Part shown: positions 16,582 to 24,482 of the stretch, one piece after another
Position numbering within the stretch: the stretch's first letter is position 1
How the letters are laid out: the number at the start of each line of letters is the position of its first letter
Source: Flavobacteriales bacterium
Lineage (GTDB): Bacteria; Bacteroidota; Bacteroidia; Flavobacteriales_F; PHOS-HE28
Direction of reading: 5' to 3'
Length of the DNA: 64,000 nt
NCBI GenBank assembly: GCA_016721825.1
Contig: JADKHI010000001.1
Coordinates: 1,302,001 to 1,366,000, forward strand
The notes under the pieces: model-generated
The model's input: the letters and a program-made list of their open reading frames with translations, nothing else
The model's database searches: none
What the model was told of the DNA's origin: nothing
Program-made: the position numbers and the translations under genes

Positions 16582-18690
16582 TCAACGCACTTCGGCGCCC
16601 GGGGCAATAATGTCCTTGGGCTGCACGAACACGAGCTTGCCCGCGCTGTCCTCGGCCATCAGCACCATGCCCTGGCTTTCGACACCGCGCATCTTGCGGG
16701 GTTCGAGATTGGCCACCAGCACGACCTGCTGACCGACCAGTTCCTCCGGCGCGTAGTGCATGGCAATGCCGCTGACAACGGTTCGTGGTGACGCTTCACC
16801 CAGGTCCACGGCGAGCTTCAGCAGCTTGTCGGCCTTGGGCACGCGCTCGGCGGCAGTGATGGTGCCCACGCGCAGGTCGAGCTTCGCGAAATCGTCGAAG
16901 GTGATGTTGGGCTTGGCAACAGGGGCAGGAACAGGAGCCGGACCAGGGGCAGGACCAGGGGCGGGAGCAGGGGCTGCTTGTTGAGGCTCCATGGCGTGCA
17001 GGCGTTCCACTTCCACGGCGATCTCTTCGTCGGTAATGGGCTTGAAGAGGTGCTCGGCTTTGCCCAGCGCCTGGCCTTCGCCTACGAGGTCACTGCGGAA
17101 GGCCTGGTCCCACGGCAGCGCGTTGATGCCGAGCATGCGGCGCAGCTTCTGCGCGGTGAAGGGCAGGAAAGGCTCCAGCACGATGCTGAGCGTGGCCGCG
17201 ATGTTCAGACTGTTGGCCAGGATGGTGCGGGTGCGGACCGGATCGGTCTTCTCCAACTTCCACGGCTCGTTGTCGCTGAGGTACTTGTTGCCGGCGCGCG
17301 CCACGTTCATGGCACTGCTCAGCGCATCGCGGAAGCGGAAGTGGTCGATGTGCCTCGCCACCTCTTCCACGTTGCCGTGCACGGCGCTCCACAGGTCCAT
17401 ATCCAGGTCCGAGCGTTCACCGGCCGCCGGTGCGTTGCCGCCGTAGTACTTGTGGCAGAGCACGAACACGCGCTGCACGAAGTTGCCGAGGATGGCGACC
17501 AGCTCGTTGTTGTTCTTGTCCTGAAAGTCCTTCCACGTGAACTCGCTGTCGCGGAACTCGGGGATGATGGTGGCCAGTGCGTAGCGCAGCTCATCCTGGC
17601 GATCGGGCCAACGCTCGATGTACTCGTGCAACCAAACAGCCCAGTTGCGGCTGGTGCTGATCTTGCGGCCTTCGAGGTTGAGGAACTCGTTCGCGGGCAC
17701 GTTCTGTGGAAGCACGTAGCCGCCGTGCAACTTCAGCAGGATCGGGAAGATGATGCAGTGGAAAACGATATTGTCCTTGCCGATGAACTGCACCAGGCGT
17801 GTGTCGTCGTTCTTCCACCACTTCTGCCAATCCTCGCCCTTGTCCTTCGCCCATTGCTTGGTGGCGCTGATGTAGCCGATGGGCGCATCGAGCCATACGT
17901 AGAGCACCTTGCCTTCTGCACCGGGCAATGGCACGGGCACGCCCCAATCCAGGTCGCGCGTCATCGCACGGGGACGCAGACCGTCCTTCAACCAGCTGTT
18001 GCATTGGCCCAGTACCTGTGGCTTCCATTCGCCCGCGTCGTGGTGCTTCACACCGTCGAGCATGCCGGTGTTGATCCACTCATCCACCCATTGCTGGCTG
18101 CGCTCCATGGGCAGGTACCAGTGCGTGGTGGGCCGCAGCACGGGCTTGGCACCGCTGAGGGTGCTGCGCGGATCGATCAGGTCCTTCGGGCTCAACGCGC
18201 TGCCGCACTTCTCGCATTGGTCGCCGTAGGCATCGGGGTTGGCGCAGGTGGGGCAGGTGCCCATGATGTAGCGGTCCGCCAGGAACTGCTTCGCCTCCTC
18301 GTCGTAGTACTGCTGCTCCTCCTGTTGGGTGAAGGCGCCGTTCTCGTTCAGCTTGAGAAAGAAGCCCTGGCTGGTCTCCTTGTGCAGCTCGCTGCTGGTG
18401 CGGTGGTAGATGTCGAAGTGGATGCCGAAGTCCTGAAAGGCCTTGCCCATCAACGCGTGGTACTTGTCCACGATGGCGCGCGGGGTGGTGCCTTCCTTCA
18501 GCGCGCGGATGGTGATGGCCGCCCCATGCTCATCGCTGCCGCACACGAAGAGCACGTCCTTGCCGCGCTGGCGCAGGCTGCGCACGTAGATGTCCGAAGG
18601 CAGGTAGGCCCCGGCAATGTGGCCGATGTGCAGGGGGCCGTTGGCGTAGGGCAGGGCGGCGGTAACGGTGTGGCGGGCGGGTTCCTTCAC
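16582..18690 (-). CDS. metG: Methionyl-tRNA synthetase with C-terminal tRNA-binding domain
   Basis: 702 residues, GTG start. It charges tRNA-Met with methionine. HIGH is seen as PLHIGH (residues 19-24), the zinc knuckle as Cys146, Cys149, Cys159 and Cys162, and the KMSKS equivalent as KISTS near residue 343. The C-terminal about 110 residues are an EMAPII-like tRNA-binding fold (FDDFAKLDLRVGTITAAERV). A Pro-Ala-Gly linker near residues 570-591 (APGPAPGPAPVPAPV) joins the two; its DNA belongs to a dispersed repeat family found in intergenic spacers of this window. A promoter box TACTTTCG lies on the minus strand at 18713-18720. Confidence 0.97.
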   Translation of the reverse strand: MKEPARHTVTAALPYANGPLHIGHIAGAYLPSDIYVRSLRQRGKDVLFVCGSDEHGAAITIRALKEGTTPRAIVDKYHALMGKAFQDFGIHFDIYHRTSSELHKETSQGFFLKLNENGAFTQQEEQQYYDEEAKQFLADRYIMGTCPTCANPDAYGDQCEKCGSALSPKDLIDPRSTLSGAKPVLRPTTHWYLPMERSQQWVDEWINTGMLDGVKHHDAGEWKPQVLGQCNSWLKDGLRPRAMTRDLDWGVPVPLPGAEGKVLYVWLDAPIGYISATKQWAKDKGEDWQKWWKNDDTRLVQFIGKDNIVFHCIIFPILLKLHGGYVLPQNVPANEFLNLEGRKISTSRNWAVWLHEYIERWPDRQDELRYALATIIPEFRDSEFTWKDFQDKNNNELVAILGNFVQRVFVLCHKYYGGNAPAAGERSDLDMDLWSAVHGNVEEVARHIDHFRFRDALSSAMNVARAGNKYLSDNEPWKLEKTDPVRTRTILANSLNIAATLSIVLEPFLPFTAQKLRRMLGINALPWDQAFRSDLVGEGQALGKAEHLFKPITDEEIAVEVERLHAMEPQQAAPAPAPGPAPGPAPVPAPVAKPNITFDDFAKLDLRVGTITAAERVPKADKLLKLAVDLGEASPRTVVSGIAMHYAPEELVGQQVVLVANLEPRKMRGVESQGMVLMAEDSAGKLVFVQPKDIIAPGAEVR
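16917..16977 (-). repeat. CAGGRGCAGG-family repeat encoding the MetG linker
   Basis: On the plus strand this reads as degenerate units such as AGGGGCAGGACCAGGGG, the same words as intergenic copies at 18736-18809, 33377-33470 (inverted), 38114-38139, 38577-38604 (inverted) and 42777-42808. Here it is translated in frame as Pro-Ala-Gly. Confidence 0.7.
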
Positions 18691-18994
18691 GGGTTCGGTT
18701 CACTTCGTTGCGCGAAAGTACCGGAATGTGCAGTTGACAGTAGGCAGGGGCAGGTGGCAGGAGCAGGTGGCAGGTGGCAGGAGCAGTTGGCAGGTGGCAG
18801 GAGCAGGGATGTGCGGCAGCGGAGCTTTCTTCTTCCGGGCCACAGGCCATGGGCTGCGAGCTTCGGGCCACGAGCTTGTTCTCGGCAGCGGAGCGTTCTT
18901 CATCTGTGGGCAGTGGGCAGTTGACAGTGCGCAGTTGGCAGTTGAAGTGCGCGCGGATGCTGAAGGACCGGTCTCGCGAGGATCTTCGCGGTTG
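18691..18994. repeat. Composite dispersed-repeat spacer between metG and LD-carboxypeptidase
   Basis: This 304-bp gene-free stretch holds the metG promoter box (18713-18720) and then modules found elsewhere in the window. These are the GCAGTTGACAGT words (18729-18740 and 18916-18948), GGTGGCAGGAGCAG units (18736-18809), and the GGCCACGAGCTTGTTC / GCGGCAGCGGAGC module (18812-18905). Frames open across it but look like translated repeat. Confidence 0.65.
18713..18720 (-). promoter_or_regulatory. -7 promoter box TACTTTCG for metG
   Basis: One mismatch to TAnnTTTG on the minus strand, 22 nt upstream of the GTG start of metG. Confidence 0.45.
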
Positions 18995-19969
18995 ATGTCC
19001 TTGATCCTTCCCCCTGCACTCCGACCCGGCGACACCATCGCCATCATCCCAACCGCCCGCGCCATCACGGTGGAAGAGCTGCGCGATGGAATTGCAATGG
19101 CGGAAAGCTGGGGCTTGAAGGTGAAGCTGGGCGCAGGCATCGGGCGCAAGCATTTTCAGCAGGCCGGTACCGCCTTGGAGCGAGCCGCGGATCTGCAGGC
19201 CGCGATCCAAGACCCTGCGGTGAAGGCCATCTGGTGCGCGCGCGGCGGCTACGGCACCGTGCGGCTCATGGAGCACATCGACCTTTCGCCTCTACTGAAG
19301 AACCCGAAATGGATCGTCGGTTTCAGTGATGTCACCGTGTTGCACAATGCGTTGCACAACCTCGGTATCAGCACCCTGCATGCCCAGATGCCCCACAACA
19401 TCGGCGTGAAGACGGCGGAGTGCGTGGAGACGTTGAGGAGGGCGTTGTTCGGAGAACTGCTTCAGATAGAGGCCACGGGCTCTGGGCCACGGGCCACGGG
19501 CTCAATTTCGGACAACGAACAACGAACAACCGACAACCGCCCCGGCACCTGCGAAGCCGAGCTCATCGGCGGCAACCTCTCCTTGCTCTACGCCTTGCGC
19601 GGAACACCCTACGACATCGATCCGCGCGGCAAGATCCTCTTCATCGAAGACCTGGACGAGCTGCTCTACCACATGGACCGCATGGTGATGAACCTGCAGC
19701 TGTCCGGTTGGTTCAAGGAGCTGGCAGGCTTGGTTGTGGGTGGCATGGCGGATATGCACGACCGCAATCCGGCGGATCCCTTCGGGCAAAGCGCGGAGGC
19801 CATCATCGCGCAAGCGGTGGCACCCTGCACGTATCCGGTCTGTTACGGTTTCCCCGCAGGCCACATCCCGGACAACCGGGCGCTGGTACTGGGCCAAAAG
19901 GCGAAGCTCAGCGTCACCGCATCGGGTGCAACGCTGGTGTACAATGTTCCGACCAACGCTCGTTCGTAA
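18995..19969 (+). CDS. LD-carboxypeptidase (peptidase S66), with repeat-derived insert
   Basis: 324 residues from MSLILPPALRPGDTIAIIPTARA. Family S66 enzymes remove the terminal D-Ala from murein tetrapeptides during cell-wall recycling. The catalytic residues are visible: Ser111 in GFSDVT, Glu218 in FIEDLDE and His290 in PAGHIPDN; the oxyanion/ARGG segment is CARGGYGTVRLM. No signal peptide, so cytoplasmic. Between the N- and C-terminal domains (about residues 158-185) there is an insert reading ATGSGPRATGSISDNEQ and onward, encoded by the dispersed repeats GGCCACGGGCT and GAACAACGAACAACCGACAA. Its position in the interdomain linker may explain why it is tolerated. A longer upstream frame from 18668 is translated repeat and is rejected. 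Confidence 0.9.
   Translation: MSLILPPALRPGDTIAIIPTARAITVEELRDGIAMAESWGLKVKLGAGIGRKHFQQAGTALERAADLQAAIQDPAVKAIWCARGGYGTVRLMEHIDLSPLLKNPKWIVGFSDVTVLHNALHNLGISTLHAQMPHNIGVKTAECVETLRRALFGELLQIEATGSGPRATGSISDNEQRTTDNRPGTCEAELIGGNLSLLYALRGTPYDIDPRGKILFIEDLDELLYHMDRMVMNLQLSGWFKELAGLVVGGMADMHDRNPADPFGQSAEAIIAQAVAPCTYPVCYGFPAGHIPDNRALVLGQKAKLSVTASGATLVYNVPTNARS
19470..19545 (+). repeat. Dispersed repeat inserted in frame in the LD-carboxypeptidase gene
   Basis: Two adjacent modules: GGCCACGGGCTCTGGGCCAC-type words (19470-19503), as in intergenic modules near 18838 and 42827, and GGACAACGAACAACGAACAA-type words (19508-19538), as inverted near 24487. Length is compatible with an in-frame insertion. 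Confidence 0.65.
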
Positions 19970-20014
19970 CACGGCCGCATGGCCAAGGGCCTTTGCCGGT
20001 TGGGCCAAAAACAA

Positions 20015-20042
20015 GTAGGTCGACCCGGTGGGTCGACGCTAC
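20015..20042. terminator. Hairpin, possible bidirectional terminator or REP-like element
   Basis: A near-perfect inverted repeat GTAGGTCGACCC / GGGTCGACGCTAC with a 3-nt centre, between the convergent LD-carboxypeptidase and DUF4412 genes. There is no strong T tract on either side. Confidence 0.45.
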
Positions 20043-20075
20043 AGGTGCGTATCTACAATGTTGGCGCGTTGCCGA

Positions 20076-20705
20076 TCAGTTCCGCTCGAACTTGTTGAAG
20101 CCGGCGGGGATCTCGAAGATGGTCGGCTTCTGCGCGACCTTGATCACTTTGGTGACCTCGAGCTTGCTGACCTCCGCGCCGTCCAGCTTGTTCTCCACGC
20201 CGAGCATGGGGAACACACCTTTGGCATCCTTGATCTCCAGGAAGAACACGGCCTGTTCGTCCTTGCGGTTCAGCGTTTCCAGCAGGGGCACGAAGAAGTT
20301 GAACTCGTCGTTGGCCACCCAATAGGTGATCACACGGTCCTCGCGGGGGCTCTTCACCACCCACTTCTCGCACTTGTAGCCGGCCATGTCCTTCATTTCG
20401 CCGGTCTTTTTGATCTCGGTCTCCACGTCCTTGGGCAGGCGCATGTTCGGCACGTCCATGTAGAGCTTGCGTTCGGGGCTGAGCGCGATCACCGTGCGGT
20501 CGCGGGTGTCCACGAGCATGATGCCCTGCACATCGCCACGGGCGCTGATCTCCTCAATGCGGATGTGGTCGCCCTTGACGTAGTACTTGTAGTTCGTGAC
20601 CACCGGACCGGTGGTCTTAGTGAACTCGAGCACGCCCTCGAAGGCCTGGGCCTGAGCAGCGGAGAGACTGCCGAGCAGTGCGAGGGAGAGAATGAAGCGT
20701 TTCAT
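20076..20705 (-). CDS. DUF4412 domain-containing secreted protein
   Basis: 209 residues from MKRFILSLALLGSLSAAQAQ (signal peptide; ATG at 20708 is an alternative). The body matches the DUF4412 pattern: FEGVLEFTKT, YYVKGDHIRIEE, GIMLVDTRDRTVIALSPERKLYMDVP, then DMAGYKCEKWVVKS and IPAGFNKFER. Family members are periplasmic or lipoprotein-like with unknown function. It is divergent from yraN; a weak promoter box TAAAATTG (minus strand, 20763-20770) lies upstream. Confidence 0.82.
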   Translation of the reverse strand: MKRFILSLALLGSLSAAQAQAFEGVLEFTKTTGPVVTNYKYYVKGDHIRIEEISARGDVQGIMLVDTRDRTVIALSPERKLYMDVPNMRLPKDVETEIKKTGEMKDMAGYKCEKWVVKSPREDRVITYWVANDEFNFFVPLLETLNRKDEQAVFFLEIKDAKGVFPMLGVENKLDGAEVSKLEVTKVIKVAQKPTIFEIPAGFNKFERN

Positions 20706-20824
20706 CATGCGGTGGTGTTGATCGAACGACCGTTCGCTTGGCGGATGAGGCGGAAAGTTCCTCAATTTTAGACCCTTCAACGGGCCCTGGCGCCACAGGT
20801 TACGCACAGAGGCAAGTTGTTTTC

Positions 20825-21199
20825 ATGGCCGAGCATCTCCGAACGGGTTCATTGGGTGAGCAACTGGCGTGCCAGTTCCTGGAACGCAAGGGATTCAACA
20901 TCCTGCACCGCAACTGGCGTTTCAAGCACGATGAGCTCGACATTGTGGCCCTTGACGGCCGCTTTCTGGTGTTCGTGGAAGTGAAGACCCGGAGCACCGA
21001 CCGCTGGGGTGATCCCGAGGACGATGTGAGCCCCGCGAAGATCCGCAAGCTGATGCGCGCTGTGGATGGTTACCTTGACGCATTCCCGACCGAGCTGGAG
21101 CTGCGCTTCGATGTGGTGAGCATCACCCTGAAGCCCCACGAGCCCGAGATCCTGCATATCACTGACGCCTTCTACCCCACACTCGATGAGCAAAGCTGA
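20825..21199 (+). CDS. YraN family protein (UPF0102, nuclease-like fold)
   Basis: 124 residues. The pattern is the UPF0102 one: GSLGEQLACQFLERKGFNIL.RNWRFKHDELDIVALDGRFLVFVEVKTR, with the E..D..VEVK residues of a restriction-endonuclease-like fold. The molecular role is still poorly defined in the family. The start at 20825 places the conserved GE..A helix near the N-terminus; the in-frame ATG at 20738 would prepend non-conserved residues. The end overlaps the next gene by 14 bp, so the two are probably co-expressed. Confidence 0.9.
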   Translation: MAEHLRTGSLGEQLACQFLERKGFNILHRNWRFKHDELDIVALDGRFLVFVEVKTRSTDRWGDPEDDVSPAKIRKLMRAVDGYLDAFPTELELRFDVVSITLKPHEPEILHITDAFYPTLDEQS

Positions 21200-23003
21200 C
21201 CGACCCAAGCGCACCGGCAAACCCGCCAAGCGCGCCGGCGCACGGGCCTCCACAGAACGACGCCCCCGCAAGGGCAAACCCGGTGACGATGCCGTCGGCG
21301 ACGACGACCGCGCACGCAGTGCCTTCCGCGGCGAACCCGCGCCCGAACGCCCCCGCCGTTCCTTCGGTGACAACGACGACCGCCCACGCCGCCCCGCACC
21401 CCGCGGAGATGATCGCGGTGGCCGCCCCAGCAGCGACCGCCCCTACCGCAGTGGCCCACGTTCCGATGACCGCGGCGACCGTCCTTCACGCCCCAGCCGT
21501 CCGGGCAGCGACAGGCCTTCCGGTGATCGCCCCTACCGCAGTGGTCCGCGTTCCGATGATCGCGGCGACCGCCCTTCACGCCCCAGCCGTCCGGGTGGCG
21601 ACCGGCCTTCCGGTGATCGTCCCTACCGCAGTGGTCCGCGTTCCGATGATCGCGGCGACCGTCCTTCGCGCCCCAGCCGTCCGGGCAGTGACGGGCCTTC
21701 CGGTGATCGCCCCTACCGCAATGGCCCCCGTTCCGATGACCGTGGTGACCGCCCCTCACGCCCCAGCCGTCCGGGTAGTGACCGACCTTCCGGTGACCGC
21801 CCCTACCGCGCTGGCTCCCGCTCGGAGGACCGCGAACGCCCTTCGCGTTCCGCACGCCCCGGCAGCGACAGGCCCTCCGGTGACCGTCCTTACCGCAGCG
21901 GACCGCGTTCGGATGACCGCGGAGATCGGCCCTCGCGCCCCTACCGCCCCGGTGGCGACCGTCCTTCGGGCGACCGACCGTACCGCGGTGGCAGCGACGG
22001 ACCGAGCCGTGGCCGCGATGGCCGCTTCACCAGCCGGGATGACAGTCGCCCTTCGCGCCCCTACGGTGGTCGTGGGGATGACCGCCGCCCGCCCTATTCC
22101 GACCGGCCCGCGCGCCCTTCCAAGGACGAACGCACTTACCGCCCGGACGATCCGCTGGCCCGCAGGCCTTACAACAAGGGCGAGCGCAGCCAACGCTTCG
22201 CTCTGCCCAACCCGGACAACGAAGGCCTGGTGCGCCTGAACCGCTACCTGGCCCAGGCCGGTGTGGGCAGCCGCCGCGAGGCCGATGAGCTGATCACCAC
22301 CGGTGTGGTCACGGTGAACGGCAATGTGGTGACCGAGCTGGGCACCAAGATCAAGCCGGACGATGTGGTGCACTACGGCGGCCAGAAGCTGAGCATGGAG
22401 CAGAAGCGCTACGTGCTGATGAACAAGCCCAAGGACACCATCACCACCACGGATGATCCGCGCGAGCGCCACACCGTGATGGACCTGATCGCCAAGGCCT
22501 GCACCGAGCGCCTGTACCCCGTGGGCCGCCTGGACCGCAACACCACCGGCGTGCTGCTGCTCACCAACGACGGCGACCTGGCCAAGAAGCTCACCCACCC
22601 CAGCCACGGCGCCGAGAAGATCTACCACGCCACCCTGGACAAGAGCATCACCGTGGACGACCTGCACAAGCTGGTGGAGGGCGTGCGCCTGGACGACGGA
22701 CCCGCCAGCGCCGAAGAGGCCAGCTACGTGGGCGACAGCAAGCGCGAAGTGGGCCTGAAGCTGCACATGGGCCGCAACCGCGTGGTGCGCCGCATGTTCG
22801 AAGCCCTCGGCTACGAGGTGGTGAAACTGGACCGCGTGATCTTCGCCGGCCTCACCAAGAAGGAACTGCAACGCGGCCACTGGCGCCACCTGACCGATAA
22901 GGAGGTGACCATGCTGAAGCGCATCAAGAGCGTGGCCACACCCACCACCAAGGAGGAACGCGGCGGCGGAAGACTGCGCGGCCAGCACTTTGGGGATGAG
23001 TGA
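21186..23003 (+). CDS. RluB/RsuA-type 23S rRNA pseudouridine synthase with long disordered Arg-rich tail
   Basis: 605 residues. Residues 1-345 are a low-complexity region rich in Arg, Asp, Ser, Pro and Gly, built on a 30-residue repeat around DRPYRSGPRSDDRGDRPSRP. From about residue 345 an S4 RNA-binding domain (VRLNRYLAQAGVGSRREADELI) is followed by the catalytic domain with LYPVGRLDRNTTGVLLLTNDG (catalytic Asp in GRLDR) and QGRNR-like MGRNRVVRRMFEALGY. The enzyme class converts uridine to pseudouridine in large-subunit rRNA. Long basic N-terminal tails on this enzyme are known in Bacteroidota; this one is extreme. A terminator hairpin follows at 23030. Confidence 0.92.
   Translation: MSKADRPKRTGKPAKRAGARASTERRPRKGKPGDDAVGDDDRARSAFRGEPAPERPRRSFGDNDDRPRRPAPRGDDRGGRPSSDRPYRSGPRSDDRGDRPSRPSRPGSDRPSGDRPYRSGPRSDDRGDRPSRPSRPGGDRPSGDRPYRSGPRSDDRGDRPSRPSRPGSDGPSGDRPYRNGPRSDDRGDRPSRPSRPGSDRPSGDRPYRAGSRSEDRERPSRSARPGSDRPSGDRPYRSGPRSDDRGDRPSRPYRPGGDRPSGDRPYRGGSDGPSRGRDGRFTSRDDSRPSRPYGGRGDDRRPPYSDRPARPSKDERTYRPDDPLARRPYNKGERSQRFALPNPDNEGLVRLNRYLAQAGVGSRREADELITTGVVTVNGNVVTELGTKIKPDDVVHYGGQKLSMEQKRYVLMNKPKDTITTTDDPRERHTVMDLIAKACTERLYPVGRLDRNTTGVLLLTNDGDLAKKLTHPSHGAEKIYHATLDKSITVDDLHKLVEGVRLDDGPASAEEASYVGDSKREVGLKLHMGRNRVVRRMFEALGYEVVKLDRVIFAGLTKKELQRGHWRHLTDKEVTMLKRIKSVATPTTKEERGGGRLRGQHFGDE
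21437..21990 (+). repeat. 90-bp tandem repeats encoding a 30-residue Arg/Asp/Ser/Pro unit
   Basis: Copies of GCCCCTACCGCAGTGG-type sequence recur at exact 90-bp steps (about 21437, 21527, 21617, 21707, 21797) and then, less regularly, near 21887 and 21970. All lie within the pseudouridine synthase gene and keep its frame. Confidence 0.85.
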
Positions 23004-23029
23004 TGTGTGTTGAACTGCATTAAATGAAC

Positions 23030-23052
23030 AAGCCCGGTGATGTGCCGGGCTT
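23030..23052 (+). terminator. Terminator hairpin after the pseudouridine synthase
   Basis: AAGCCCGG-TGATGTG-CCGGGCTT, 8-bp perfect stem, 26 nt after the stop; a short T-rich stretch (TGTGCGTTTGG) follows. Confidence 0.6.
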
Positions 23053-23169
23053 GTGCGTTTGGGGTGTGATCGGAACATCCGGCATCGCCGCCTCTGGCAG
23101 GCGAAGGTGCTCCATTGCGTATGTTCGAGGAATGAGATCGTGCAAGCGGCCGGAGGCCGGGATGGAAAG

Positions 23170-23729
23170 GGCACTCGGCACAGCCGAGCGCCGGTCGGAA
23201 TTAAACAACCAACACAGGGAATGAATCATGAATAAATCAATCAAAGCAGTGATGCTCTTGTCGCTACTCGCCATTTCAAATTGTGGCACTCGGGAAACTG
23301 CCGTTCTCTTGGAAGAAGCTCGGAAGGAAACAGTTGGGTCGAAGAAATTTGAACTCTACGATCAAATTATTCTTGCTGATAGCATGAATGATGTTGCACT
23401 TTATGAAAGGGGTCTACTACATGTCATGTATTACGAACATAGTATAGAATTGAGAAATGAAGGAAACAATATTGATAGTAGTGTTACACAGAAACATTAT
23501 TTAAACGCACTTTCTGATTTCAGCAGAACTATTAAGCTTAATCCGAAAAACGGAATGGCCTATGCTAAAAGAGCGCGATTATATTCAATTATGAACAACA
23601 TTAAGGATGCATGCCAAGACTATATGAGTGCCTTTTCAAATGGCATTCCTGTCGATTCAGTTATATTGATTAATTGTCGTGACTGATTACCAAGCTTTAC
23701 CTTACCAGCGGTTGGCTGTGCCGAGTGCC
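23170..23729. repeat. 16-bp inverted repeats flanking the AT-rich lipoprotein gene
   Basis: GGCACTCGGCACAGCC at 23170-23185 and its exact reverse complement GGCTGTGCCGAGTGCC at 23714-23729. They enclose one gene (23228-23686) whose base composition differs sharply from the flanks. Confidence 0.7.
23228..23686 (+). CDS. Small TPR-like lipoprotein, AT-rich and probably acquired
   Basis: 152 residues. MNKSIKAVMLLSLLAISNC is a lipoprotein-type signal, although Asn before the Cys is unusual. The rest is helical, with a TPR-like pair (ALSDFSRTIKLNPKNGMAYAKRARLYSIMNNIKDACQDYMSAF). GC is about 38% by eye, compared with over 60% on both sides, and codons such as AAT, ATT and TTA are frequent, so horizontal transfer is likely. 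An 18-nt element TCCATTGCGTATGTTCGA at 23111-23128 is shared with the upstream regions of the triplicated genes at 28802-31998. No specific function can be assigned. Confidence 0.72.
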   Translation: MNKSIKAVMLLSLLAISNCGTRETAVLLEEARKETVGSKKFELYDQIILADSMNDVALYERGLLHVMYYEHSIELRNEGNNIDSSVTQKHYLNALSDFSRTIKLNPKNGMAYAKRARLYSIMNNIKDACQDYMSAFSNGIPVDSVILINCRD

Positions 23730-23783
23730 TTAGCGAAAATCATCATGCTCTGACTGGAAGCCGACCGGACATTTCAAACGCAG

Positions 23784-23807
23784 AACCCCCGGAACCGTTC
23801 CGGGGGT
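23784..23807. terminator. Bidirectional terminator hairpin
   Basis: AACCCCCGGAA-CC-GTTCCGGGGGTT, a strong GC stem of about 11 bp between the convergent lipoprotein and fibronectin-type genes. Confidence 0.7.
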
Positions 23808-23864
23808 TGTGCTGAGTGAGAAGAAGGTGCTTCTCGTGGTGTTGTGCACGGGGAAGTGCCGGGC

Positions 23865-24482
23865 TTAAGCGGCGCGGCCGCTGACCACATCGCTCGCGGG
23901 GCCTTCGCCGATACGGCCGAGGGCTGTCACGCGGAACGAGTAGAACTTACCGGGCACCAGATCGGTGATGCGGGCTTTCGCCTTGCTGCTCACCGCCACC
24001 ATCTGCCACTTGCTGGGATCGCTGGGGTCCGCATCGTTGATGTACACCTGGTACATCCGCGCGTCCTCCACACGTTTCCACAACAGGTCCACGCACCCTT
24101 CGAAGTCGCTTACGCGGGCTTCGAGCTTCACTGGCGGGTTCAGGTGAGAGGTGGGTTCAGGCTTCTTGGCCAGCTCAAAGCCGCTGGTCAAGGCCATGTT
24201 CACATCCCCACCGGCCACGTTGTTCACGTAGCGCGCCAGGTTCACCAACAGGGTACGCAGCACCTCGGCGAGTTCGTTCCGCACGGCAATGTCAGCGATG
24301 GCACGGCTCTCCGCTTTCGCGACGGCCGCCACCAAAGCCTCCCGTGCGGCGGTAACGTCGGTGATCTTCGGGTTCGGCGTGGGGAAGTTGGCGTTGGCCG
24401 TCATCTTCCCTTCCACGTACTCCGACTTGGCGATGAGGCCATCGGCGTTCAGCGCGCTGGTTCCTGCCTTGATCAGTTTCAT
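23865..24482 (-). CDS. Fibronectin type III domain protein, no signal peptide
   Basis: 205 residues from MKLIKAGTSALNADGLIAKSEY. Residues 1-105 are helical (AREALVAAVAKAESRAIADIAV, LRTLLVNLARYVNNVAGGDVNMALTSGFELAKKP). Residues 110-205 form one fibronectin type III domain (PPVKLEARVSDFEGCVDLLWKRVEDARMYQVYI, ARITDLVPGKFYSFRVTALGRIGEGPASDVV). Proteins of this build are common in Bacteroidota, often with no known role. The ATG at 24551 would add non-conserved residues encoded partly by a dispersed repeat, so 24482 is preferred. Confidence 0.75.
   Translation of the reverse strand: MKLIKAGTSALNADGLIAKSEYVEGKMTANANFPTPNPKITDVTAAREALVAAVAKAESRAIADIAVRNELAEVLRTLLVNLARYVNNVAGGDVNMALTSGFELAKKPEPTSHLNPPVKLEARVSDFEGCVDLLWKRVEDARMYQVYINDADPSDPSKWQMVAVSSKAKARITDLVPGKFYSFRVTALGRIGEGPASDVVSGRAA

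Noticed and set aside
16978..18924. 648-codon open frame on the plus strand opposite metG
   Set aside because: Antisense to a complete methionyl-tRNA synthetase; long antisense frames are expected at this GC and codon bias. The protein is low complexity in Val, Leu, Ala and His.
23170..23729. Integron cassette with attC site
   Set aside because: The inverted 16-mers lack the RYYYAAC/GTTRRRY core structure, and no integron integrase is visible.
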